A stretch of DNA of 6,895 nt, taken from positions 1-6,895 of the forward strand of contig JACOEF010000272.1 of the NCBI GenBank assembly GCA_024998705.1, in the 5' to 3' direction. The DNA is from Nitrospira sp. (GTDB lineage: Bacteria; Nitrospirota; Nitrospiria; Nitrospirales; Nitrospiraceae). The position numbers and the translations under genes were made by a program. Of this stretch, positions 1-5,776 are shown one piece after another. A model generated the notes under the pieces. It was not told the DNA's origin. It did not search any database and saw nothing but the letters and a program-made list of their open reading frames with translations. The stretch's first letter is position 1. Every line of letters starts with the position of its first letter.

Positions 1-242
1 TGTTCATTCGCCCGTTTTATGATCTTGTCATCGACATCGGTGAAGTTCTTGGCAAACTCGACGACAAAACCTGAATATTCCAGATACCGACGCAACACGT
101 CGAACCCCAGCGCACTCCGGGCATGTCCGATGTGACAATAGTCGTAGACCGTCACCCCGCACACATACATGCGGACCTTTCCAGGCACCAATGGTTCGAA
201 CGGCTCTTTGCTTCCGGTCAGGGTATTGTAGACACGCAACAT
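1..242 (-). CDS. cysS: Cysteinyl-tRNA synthetase, N-terminal part (cut by window edge)
   Basis: This enzyme charges tRNA-Cys with cysteine in the cytoplasm. Only the first 80 codons are inside the window; the gene runs off the low-coordinate edge, so the KMSKS loop and tRNA-binding domain are not visible. Visible landmarks of the class I catalytic domain are Cys28 in [10 protein letters not shown] (in E. coli CysRS this Cys is a ligand of the active-site zinc), the HIGH signature at residues 37-40 (HIGHARSA), and the family block [10 protein letters not shown] near residues 69-78. The ATG at 242 was chosen because it gives the usual family N-terminus; a GGAG lies 12 bases upstream, inside the end of dedA. 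An in-frame TTG at 251 sits only 3 bases from that GGAG and is less likely. The 9-base gap to dedA suggests one transcript with surE and dedA. Identification is secure. Confidence 0.96.
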   Translation of the reverse strand, partial: MLRVYNTLTGSKEPFEPLVPGKVRMYVCGVTVYDYCHIGHARSALGFDVLRRYLEYSGFVVEFAKNFTDVDDKIIKRANE

Positions 243-251
243 GACACGCAA

Positions 252-887
252 TTACTCCATAGACGGACGACGCTTCGGCCAATGAGACCAGAGAAAATAC
301 CCGAGGCCCACGGCAAGTGCCAATCCAATCACCAGATCGGCATGATGAAAATACTGGCGCAATTGATTCCAGTGCTCTCCCATCTTCAGACCCACATAGG
401 CCAACGCATAACAAAAGGGAAGCGCGCCGACAAATGAATAGAGCACGAACTTCTTGACGTCCATGCGCGCAATCCCCGCCGGGAGCGAGATGAACGTTCG
501 AACGACAGGCAGGAGACGGCCGATCAACACCGCCGCCTCTCCATGTTTCGCAAACCACCGGTCGGCCAACTCCATATCATGCTGGGAAACCAGGAAGTAC
601 CGGCCATACCGCGCGACACACGGCCGCCCTCCCCACACCCCCACGTAGTAGGCCACCAACGACCCCAGCACGTTACCGATTGCGCCGGCAAGGGTTACGC
701 CGATCATCGAGAATTGGCCGGTGGAAACCAGGTAGCCTGAAAACGGCATGATGATTTCACTCGGCAGCGGGATACAGGCGCTTTCGATCGCCATTGTGAT
801 GACAATGCCCGTGTAGCCAAACGTCGAAATCGTGGCAATGACGAATCGGCCGAGCACTTCTATCAACCACTCGATCAGTCCGGTCAC
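252..887 (-). CDS. DedA family (VTT domain) inner membrane protein
   Basis: This is a 211-residue polytopic membrane protein of the DedA/SNARE-associated (VTT) family. Members support envelope integrity, and some recycle undecaprenyl phosphate across the membrane (UptA of Bacillus) or depend on proton motive force (YqjA of E. coli); which role applies here cannot be read from sequence. Conserved features are the IESACIPLPSE re-entrant-loop motif (acidic Glu35 and Glu44) and the GRLLPVVRTF motif with Arg124 and Arg130, matching the acidic and arginine residues needed in YqjA. Hydrophobic segments lie near residues 15-33, 46-84, 117-140, 148-167 and 183-201. I chose the GTG at 887: it has a GGAGAG site 7 bases upstream and overlaps the surE stop as GTGA, whereas the ATG at 962 would add 25 polar residues read over the surE 3' end. 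Translational coupling to surE is likely. Confidence 0.92.
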   Translation of the reverse strand: MTGLIEWLIEVLGRFVIATISTFGYTGIVITMAIESACIPLPSEIIMPFSGYLVSTGQFSMIGVTLAGAIGNVLGSLVAYYVGVWGGRPCVARYGRYFLVSQHDMELADRWFAKHGEAAVLIGRLLPVVRTFISLPAGIARMDVKKFVLYSFVGALPFCYALAYVGLKMGEHWNQLRQYFHHADLVIGLALAVGLGYFLWSHWPKRRPSME

Positions 888-1699
888 GCCTGGACTCTCC
901 TTCGAACATGCGGTTTCACCGCTTTCGGACGCGCGGAAGGTCGCGAGAGCGGATGCTCCCATGCCTTGAACTGTTCCAACACCTCATGATGGGTCGTGTC
1001 GAGATGAATCGGAGTCACCGACACCATGCGCTGCTCCAGCGCTTCATGGTCGGCATCCTTCTCGCGACTCCACGACTGGCGCGTGCCGGCAATCCAATAA
1101 TACTTACGACCCCGCGGATCGACTTTTTCAACGATGGGGTTATTGAAACGACGCCGACTCAAGCAGGTGATTTTCACGCCTTTGATCGACCGTGCCGGAA
1201 CATTCGGAATATTCACGTTCAAGATCGTTTCGGGCGGCAATCCATGCCGCAACACCTCGGCGGCCACTCGGGCCGCATATTGGGCTCCGACCTCGAACCG
1301 GAACGTCTCGTCACCCTCCTGAGACACGGCAATTGAAGGAATTCCCAGGATTGTTCCCTCTAGAGCGCCGGACACGGTGCCGGAATACATCACATCATCG
1401 CCGAGATTCACCCCCCGGTTAATCCCCGATACAACCAACGACGGCAGCCCGGGCAAGACCTTCACCAAAGCCAAGTTGACACAGTCCACCGGCGTCCCGT
1501 TCACCACAAATACGCGAGGCGCCATCTTGGTAATACGAAGGGGCTTATGCAACGTGACCGCGTGTCCGACGGCCGTGCGCTCCCGATCGGGAGCGACAAT
1601 CCATACCTCTCCCAATGCACCCAATGCCGCCGCGACCGCGTGAATCCCGGGAGACGCAATCCCATCGTCATTGGTCACAAGAATCCGTACACGCGCCAC
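884..1699 (-). CDS. surE: 5'-nucleotidase / survival protein SurE
   Basis: SurE is a metal-dependent cytoplasmic phosphatase acting on nucleoside 5'- and 3'-monophosphates and on short polyphosphate in studied members; it is linked to stationary-phase survival. The 271-residue protein starts with the family core VRILVTNDDGI, giving metal ligands Asp11 and Asp12. The SGINRGVNLGDDVMYSGTVSGA block carries the conserved Asn near residue 94. A later SRRRFNNP...GRKYYW region and the VTPIHLDTTH motif are also typical. The GTG at 1699 was chosen because AAGGAG lies 5 bases upstream; ATGs at 1759 and 1726 only add non-conserved residues. The ERTAVGHAVT motif has Thr42 where Thermotoga SurE has metal ligand Ser39. 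A basic tail of about 20 residues ends the protein. The 166-base gap back to the tRNA holds no gene and no convincing terminator or promoter, so surE may be read through from upstream. Confidence 0.95.
   Translation of the reverse strand: MARVRILVTNDDGIASPGIHAVAAALGALGEVWIVAPDRERTAVGHAVTLHKPLRITKMAPRVFVVNGTPVDCVNLALVKVLPGLPSLVVSGINRGVNLGDDVMYSGTVSGALEGTILGIPSIAVSQEGDETFRFEVGAQYAARVAAEVLRHGLPPETILNVNIPNVPARSIKGVKITCLSRRRFNNPIVEKVDPRGRKYYWIAGTRQSWSREKDADHEALEQRMVSVTPIHLDTTHHEVLEQFKAWEHPLSRPSARPKAVKPHVRRRVQA
895..900 (-). promoter_or_regulatory. Ribosome binding site deciding the dedA start
   Basis: GGAGAG on the minus strand sits 7 bases before the GTG at 887-885, inside the last codons of surE. 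It supports the GTG start over the upstream ATG at 962, and with the GTGA overlap suggests ribosomes finishing surE restart on dedA. Confidence 0.7.
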
Positions 1700-1704
1700 A
1701 ACCG

Positions 1705-1710
1705 CTCCTT
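1705..1710 (-). promoter_or_regulatory. Ribosome binding site deciding the surE start
   Basis: AAGGAG on the minus strand, 5 bases before the GTG at 1699-1697. This near-perfect site is the main reason for placing the start at GTG rather than at the in-frame ATGs upstream (1726 and 1759). Confidence 0.75.
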
Positions 1711-1865
1711 CATGACTCGCACGCATCGTGAAAATGGAGTACCGAAACCGCTGGATCAAGAGTGGGGACGAAAGAGGCGGGAAAACACTCGAACAAGCTC
1801 ACCGGATCGTCCGCAATGATCAACGTCCCTCGGGACACTGACAGTGATAGAGAACATCGTGCCGA

Positions 1866-1942
1866 TGGTCGGGGCGGCGGGATTTAAACCCACGACCCCT
1901 CGCACCCCAAGCGAGTGCGCTACCGGGCTGCGCTACGCCCCG
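1866..1942 (-). tRNA. tRNA-Pro, anticodon GGG
   Basis: A complete 77-nt cloverleaf reads on the minus strand: acceptor stem CGGGGCG/CGCCCCG (7 perfect pairs), D stem GCGC/GCGC with G18G19 in the loop, anticodon stem CTCGC/GCGAG with loop TTGGGGT, a GGGTC variable loop, T stem GTGGG/CCCGC, discriminator A73 and encoded CCA. The anticodon GGG (1908-1906) followed by G37 is typical of tRNA-Pro and is the G36-G37 context methylated by TrmD. It decodes CCC and CCU. The one oddity is the T loop TTTAAAT, which places U at position 56 where nearly all tRNAs have C pairing with G19. Everything else looks functional. It lies 61 bases after the merR-like gene and may be processed from the ihfA-merR transcript, since I see no clear promoter of its own. 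Confidence 0.95.
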
Positions 1943-2003
1943 ACACACACGACATCGATGTACCCACAGACTGGACGCAGCCGCCCGCATCACAAGGAAT
2001 CGT

Positions 2004-2357
2004 TCAGGACGAATGAGAATCGATCATTCTGATGATCGCCTGGAGATCGCCCCTGACCCGTTGCGCCAATTCTTTCCGCGAGCCCTGCTTCTTCACGGTG
2101 ACTCGTCCTCGACGAGCCCAGTAGCGCTTGACGCCGGCTAGCGTATGCCCCTCGTCATAGAGCATCCGCTTGATCTCCAGCACCGTATCCACATCTTTCT
2201 GCACATAGAGACGCTGGTTGCCACGGCTCTTCTTCGGCCGAAGGAAGCTAAATTCCGACTCCCAAAACCGAAGGACGTAAGCCGGCAGTTTCGATATCTT
2301 GCTGACTTCGCCGATTTTGTAGAAAACTTTACTTCCCAGCCTGGGCTCATTCCCCAT
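2004..2357 (-). CDS. Short MerR-type HTH transcriptional regulator
   Basis: A 117-residue protein with a MerR-type winged helix-turn-helix at about residues 10-80. It contains [22 protein letters not shown] (recognition helix and the R-x-W-E turn), then a wing with the basic [12 protein letters not shown] stretch and a [12 protein letters not shown] helix, typical of MerR proteins. After residue 80 there are only about 37 residues, rich in Arg and Lys, so there is no effector-binding domain and no Cys pair for metal sensing. The ATG at 2357 has GAGGA 6 bases upstream. The gene starts 41 bases after the ihfA stop and is probably on the same transcript. Small MerR regulators next to ihfA are, from memory, common in Geobacter-like and Nitrospira-like genomes; their target is unknown to me. 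DNA binding is a confident inference, the regulon is not. Confidence 0.88.
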   Translation of the reverse strand: MGNEPRLGSKVFYKIGEVSKISKLPAYVLRFWESEFSFLRPKKSRGNQRLYVQKDVDTVLEIKRMLYDEGHTLAGVKRYWARRGRVTVKKQGSRKELAQRVRGDLQAIIRMIDSHSS

Positions 2358-2398
2358 GACCGGTCCTCATGCTGCGTGTGCTCGTGGCAAGGTAGCGA

Positions 2399-2674
2399 CT
2401 AGGAATTGACGTACTTTTTAAACACCTGACTGGGCCGCAAGGTCACCACGCGACGGGGAGTAATCCCGATTTCTTCGCCGGTTCGCGGGTTCCGCCCCTT
2501 ACGTGCCCCTTTGCTCCGTACTACAAAATTCCCGAATCCTGCAATCTTGACCGCGTCACCTTTTTGCAGCACTCCCTTCAGCAGATTGAGCACGAGTTCA
2601 ACGATATCGGCTGCATCGTTCTTGGACACTCCCACCTGCTTGAAGATTTCGTTCGCTATATCCGCCTTCCTCAT
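2399..2674 (-). CDS. ihfA: Integration host factor alpha-type DNA-bending protein (HU/IHF family)
   Basis: A 91-residue HU/IHF family protein that bends DNA as a dimer and helps organise the nucleoid, sigma54 promoters, recombination and replication. The N-terminal helical part begins MRKADIANEIFKQVGVSKNDA. It is followed by VKIAGFGNFVVRSKGARKGRNP and TGEEIGITPRRVVTLRPSQVFK, the beta-arm signature with the Pro that intercalates into DNA. The order of residues fits IHF alpha better than HU (PRRVVTLRPSQ rather than AKVPAFKAGK), though the partner subunit is not in the window. The ATG at 2674 was chosen by homology to the family N-terminus, with GGA 5 bases upstream; an in-frame ATG at 2695 would add seven residues (MDGGGKG) and cannot be excluded. 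It is preceded by a strong promoter and is the first gene of the ihfA-merR unit. Confidence 0.93.
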   Translation of the reverse strand: MRKADIANEIFKQVGVSKNDAADIVELVLNLLKGVLQKGDAVKIAGFGNFVVRSKGARKGRNPRTGEEIGITPRRVVTLRPSQVFKKYVNS

Positions 2675-2703
2675 GCCTTTCCCCCCGCCATCCACTAGAG
2701 TCG

Positions 2704-2741
2704 TTCCTTAGGAAGTGCTTCTTGGTGTCGAGCGTCCAAGA
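2704..2741 (-). other. Two small inverted repeats in the ihfA leader
   Basis: Between the predicted transcription start and the ihfA ATG the leader contains TCTTGG...CCAAGA (2741-2736 with 2725-2720, 10-base loop) and then the odd palindrome TTCCTAAGGAA (2714-2704), which includes an AAGGA Shine-Dalgarno-like core. Either could fold or serve as a protein-binding site for autoregulation, but both are short and may be chance. Confidence 0.3.
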
Positions 2742-2757
2742 CAAAGAATTTCCCCAT

Positions 2758-2786
2758 AAGTTACGTGAGGTTACCTGCCCTGTCAA
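2758..2786 (-). promoter_or_regulatory. Sigma70-type promoter for ihfA
   Basis: On the minus strand a perfect -35 hexamer TTGACA (2786-2781) is separated by exactly 17 bases from TAACTT (2763-2758), which keeps the key TA...T positions of a -10 box. A transcript would begin near 2751, leaving a leader of about 75 bases before the ATG at 2674. It lies in the only intergenic space between cimA and ihfA, which marks the start of a new transcription unit. Confidence 0.72.
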
Positions 2787-2819
2787 GGATTATGTGAGCC
2801 AAACGGGGGAGAAAAGCGC

Positions 2820-4463
2820 CTAGCGATCCGCCAGCAGCAATTTATACTCAATGCTATCCGCCAACGCCTGCCAACTCGCTTCCATGATGTTTTCCGACAC
2901 ACCGACGGTGCCCCACTTCTCCTTGTGATCTCCCGACTCAATCAGCACACGCACCTTTGACTCCGTCCCCTTATCAGCGGAAAGCACACGTACCTTATAG
3001 TCGAGGAGTTTCACTTCCCGAAGTTGCGGATAGAACTTTTCCAAAGCTTTGCGAAGCGCGTGGTCGAGGGCGTTGACCGGGCCGGCACCAACGGCGGCCG
3101 TGTGTTCAATCACCTCGCCGACCTTCACCATCACGGTCGCCTCAGACAGCAGCAAGCCGTGCTCTTGCTTCTTTTCGACGATCACCCGGAACCCCAGCAG
3201 CTGAAAAGAGGGACGGTGGCTGCCCATCGCTTTACGCATCAACAGCTCAAACGATCCCTCTGCGCCTTCAAATTGATATCCTTGGCTTTCTCGCTCCTTG
3301 AGTGTCTCGACCAATTCCTGTACCTTCGCGTGATTTTTGCTCAGCGAAATGCCGTAGGCCTCAACCTTTTCCAGGAGTCCGCTGCGCCCCGCATAATCCG
3401 ACACTAAGATCCGACGGCGGTTTCCGACCGCGGCGGGATCGATGTGTTCGTAGGTCGCCGCATTCTTGAGCACCGCATGAATATGCACGCCGCCCTTGTG
3501 CGCAAAGGCCGCATCCCCAACATAGGGCTGCCGCTTGTTGGGCATCAGGTTGGCGATCTCGGTCACGAAGCCCGACACATCTCGGAGACGTGTCAGTTTA
3601 GTCCCAATGGCAGGCCGCTGCATTTTCAACTGGAGATTTGGAATGATGGAGCAGAGATTGGCATTGCCGCATCGCTCACCGATTCCATTAATCGTCCCCT
3701 GCACCTGCAGAATCCCGGACTCCACGGCGACAAGCGAGTTCGCCACCGCCATTTCGCTGTCGTTGTGCGCATGAATCCCCAACGGCACGGGACATTCCTG
3801 TTTCACAATGCGGCAAATTTCACGGATTTCCCACGGCATGGTCCCGCCGTTGGTATCACAGAGAATGACCCGCTCGGCGCCCCCGGCAATCGCTCTGCGA
3901 ATCGTCTGCAACGCATAGTCAGGATTGGCCTTGTACCCATCAAAAAAATGCTCGGCATCGTAAAACACCCGACGATCCTTGGACCGAAGATAATGAATCG
4001 AGTCTTCGATCAACTCCAGATTCTTGGCGAGCGCAATGCCCAATGCATCCGTCACCTGGAACGACCAGCTCTTGCCGAAGAGCGTAATGGTCGGAGTTCC
4101 AGAAGCGAGCAGTTCTTGGAGATTCTTATCTTTTCGTACCGAGTTGCTGGCTTTGCGCGTCGACCCGAACGCTACGATGGTCGCGTTCTTAAAGGGTATG
4201 GTCTTGACCATGCGAAAGAATTCGATGTCCTTGGGATTCGCGCCTGGCCACCCACCCTCAATGAAGTGCACACCGAGTTCATCCAGCTGTTGCGCAACAC
4301 GAAGCTTATCCTCCACGGAGAAACTGACATCCTCCGCCTGAGCCCCATCCCGCAACGTGGTATCGTAGATTTCGAGCGCAGACGCCTGGGCCGCCGTGAG
4401 AGCCGGCACCGAAACAGGTTCCGAACCGCGAGAGCGCCGCGGCGCTGTATTGCGACGTTTCAT
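2820..4463 (-). CDS. cimA: (R)-citramalate synthase
   Basis: CimA condenses acetyl-CoA with pyruvate to (R)-citramalate, the first step of the threonine-independent route to 2-oxobutanoate and isoleucine. The 547-residue protein has a LeuA-like TIM barrel at about residues 30-300. Landmarks are DTTLRDGAQ (34-42, catalytic Arg and metal Asp), GWPGANPKD, CDTNGG, HAHND (231-235, metal His pair) and NGIGERCGNANL; HKGGVH follows. A LeuA-type allosteric domain occupies about residues 400-530. The GWPGANPKD block and overall length fit the citramalate synthase family rather than isopropylmalate or homocitrate synthase. The ATG at 4463 was chosen on codon use and because it follows a tiny ORF with an ATGA overlap, but it lacks a good ribosome site. 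A GTG at 4511 would add 16 residues. Either way about 30 basic, Thr/Pro/Ala-rich residues precede the barrel. It follows lysC in the same orientation and is probably co-transcribed with it. Confidence 0.93.
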   Translation of the reverse strand: MKRRNTAPRRSRGSEPVSVPALTAAQASALEIYDTTLRDGAQAEDVSFSVEDKLRVAQQLDELGVHFIEGGWPGANPKDIEFFRMVKTIPFKNATIVAFGSTRKASNSVRKDKNLQELLASGTPTITLFGKSWSFQVTDALGIALAKNLELIEDSIHYLRSKDRRVFYDAEHFFDGYKANPDYALQTIRRAIAGGAERVILCDTNGGTMPWEIREICRIVKQECPVPLGIHAHNDSEMAVANSLVAVESGILQVQGTINGIGERCGNANLCSIIPNLQLKMQRPAIGTKLTRLRDVSGFVTEIANLMPNKRQPYVGDAAFAHKGGVHIHAVLKNAATYEHIDPAAVGNRRRILVSDYAGRSGLLEKVEAYGISLSKNHAKVQELVETLKERESQGYQFEGAEGSFELLMRKAMGSHRPSFQLLGFRVIVEKKQEHGLLLSEATVMVKVGEVIEHTAAVGAGPVNALDHALRKALEKFYPQLREVKLLDYKVRVLSADKGTESKVRVLIESGDHKEKWGTVGVSENIMEASWQALADSIEYKLLLADR

Positions 4464-4486
4464 AGGTGTGAGAGTAGCAGTGTCAT
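4460..4486 (-). other. Possible 8-codon leucine-rich leader ORF before cimA
   Basis: On the minus strand an ATG at 4486 opens MTLLLSHL and stops at TGA 4462-4460, overlapping the cimA ATG as ATGA. AGG lies 6 bases upstream of its start. Four of the eight codons are Leu (CTG, CTA, CTC, CTA). It could couple or tune cimA translation to leucine supply, but it is so short that chance is a fair explanation, and it is meaningless if cimA starts at the GTG at 4511. Confidence 0.22.
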
Positions 4487-4536
4487 GACGGACCTGTCGA
4501 GGAGACGGCACACCGGCCGATATCGCCTTTCGCAGA

Positions 4537-5772
4537 CTAGCCCAGCGCTGGCGCCGACACCCGGTCCAAACCGAACGCCGTGTGAAGCGTGCGCATGGCC
4601 AATTCCAAATACTTTTCCTCGATGACGCAGGAGATCTTAATTTCCGACGTGCTGATCATCATGATGTTCACGCCTTCGCGAGAGAGCACCTCGAACATCT
4701 TGGCCGCCACGCCGGAATGCGACCGCATACCCACCCCGATGAGCGACACCTTGGCGATGGATTCGGTCACAGCAACCGACCGGGCCCCGATCTCTTCGGA
4801 CAAACGCTGGACGAGATCCACAGCATTCCGTAAATCTGCCTTGGGGACCGTGAACGAAATATCGGTTGTCGAGGCCTGGCTGACGTTCTGGATGATCATA
4901 TCCACCACGATGTTGGCATTGGCCACGGCTCCGAACACGCGCGCGGCAATCCCCGGTCGATCCGGCACACCGACAATCGTAATCTTGGCCTGATTGCGGT
5001 CCCCCGTCACACCCGATACCAGGACCCCTTCCATATCGGCATCTTCACGTGTCACGAGCGTTCCCTTTCCTTCTTTGAAACTCGAATTGACCTCCACCGG
5101 CACCGAGTATTTCGCGGCAAACTCGACGGAGCGACTCTGCAGCACCTTGGCACCGAGGCTTGCCATTTCCAACATCTCTTCGTAGGAGATCTTCTCCAGA
5201 CGTCGCGCAGCCGGCACGATATTCGGATCGGCGGTGTAGACGCCGTCTACATCCGTATAAATAATGCAGCGGTCAGCCTTGAGGGCCGCCGCCAGCGCAA
5301 CAGCCGTCAGATCGGACCCCCCTCGCCCCAGCGTCGTGACATCCGAACTGGCATTGATGCCCTGGAACCCCGCCACAACGGGAATCACGCCGGCAGACAA
5401 CGCTTCCTTGATCCGTTCGGCCGTGACACGGGAAATTCTGGCTTTGGTGTGCGCGCTGTCGGTGTGAATACCGACCTGGCGGCCCGTGAACGACCGAGCA
5501 TTCACCCCTCGCCCCCGAAGCTCCATGGCCAGCAGCGCAATCGTCACCCGCTCCCCCGTCGAGAGCAGCATGTCCAATTCCCGCTCATCCGGCGCACCGG
5601 TAACGTCATGTGCCAACTTCAGCAGCCGATCCGTTTCTCCGCTCATGGCCGACAACACCACCACGATCTGGTGTCCGTCTTTCTGAGCGCGTTCGACACG
5701 TTCGGCGACGCGATGAATCCGTTCGACCGTACCGACGGACGTTCCACCGTATTTGTGAACGATCAGTGCCAC
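4537..5772 (-). CDS. lysC: Aspartate kinase (aspartokinase), monofunctional
   Basis: Aspartate kinase phosphorylates L-aspartate to 4-phospho-L-aspartate with ATP, the committed step to lysine, methionine, threonine and (via meso-diaminopimelate) peptidoglycan. The 411-residue protein opens with the kinase signature KYGGTSVG (7-14). It continues with [36 protein letters not shown] and [11 protein letters not shown], giving the amino-acid kinase domain to about residue 240. Two ACT domains follow (about 263-330 and 345-405), which in this class bind lysine and/or threonine; the [14 protein letters not shown] and [10 protein letters not shown] segments are typical effector-site motifs. The start is a GTG at 5772 with GGAG 9 bases upstream, only 4 bases after the stop of the mutase-like gene, so the two are surely one operon. 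No homoserine dehydrogenase domain is fused. Met247 matches the internal start that yields a separate beta subunit in Corynebacterium. Confidence 0.96.
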   Translation of the reverse strand: MALIVHKYGGTSVGTVERIHRVAERVERAQKDGHQIVVVLSAMSGETDRLLKLAHDVTGAPDERELDMLLSTGERVTIALLAMELRGRGVNARSFTGRQVGIHTDSAHTKARISRVTAERIKEALSAGVIPVVAGFQGINASSDVTTLGRGGSDLTAVALAAALKADRCIIYTDVDGVYTADPNIVPAARRLEKISYEEMLEMASLGAKVLQSRSVEFAAKYSVPVEVNSSFKEGKGTLVTREDADMEGVLVSGVTGDRNQAKITIVGVPDRPGIAARVFGAVANANIVVDMIIQNVSQASTTDISFTVPKADLRNAVDLVQRLSEEIGARSVAVTESIAKVSLIGVGMRSHSGVAAKMFEVLSREGVNIMMISTSEIKISCVIEEKYLELAMRTLHTAFGLDRVSAPALG

Positions 5773-5776
5773 AGCT

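Noticed and set aside
28..558. A 176-codon minus-strand frame across the dedA-cysS boundary
   Set aside because: It overlaps dedA and cysS in another frame and its Cys/Arg-rich translation resembles no family. The HIGH motif and DedA motifs prove the other frame is the coding one.
888..962. A 25-residue N-terminal extension of DedA from the ATG at 962
   Set aside because: These bases encode the conserved-frame end of surE, the extension is polar and unlike DedA N-termini, and the GTG at 887 has a good ribosome site.
1732..1771. Weak promoter-like pair TTGATC-17-CATTTT upstream of surE
   Set aside because: The -10 element matches only about half of the consensus and lacks the key first T. 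Not strong enough to list as a promoter.
1825..1846. Possible terminator after tRNA-Pro: GTCCC/GGGAC and CACTG/CAGTG inverted repeats
   Set aside because: Stems are only 5 base pairs with loops of 1-2 bases and no U tract follows on the minus strand, so this does not fit an intrinsic terminator.
2787..2822. Terminator after cimA
   Set aside because: The stop is followed by a short CTTTTC tract but only a 3-base-pair possible stem, so no intrinsic terminator can be supported by eye.
3444..4625. A 393-codon open frame on the plus strand
   Set aside because: It is fully antisense to cimA and the lysC end, whose motifs are unmistakable. The translation shows no domain and is rich in His and Arg as expected for a mirror frame of GC-rich coding DNA.
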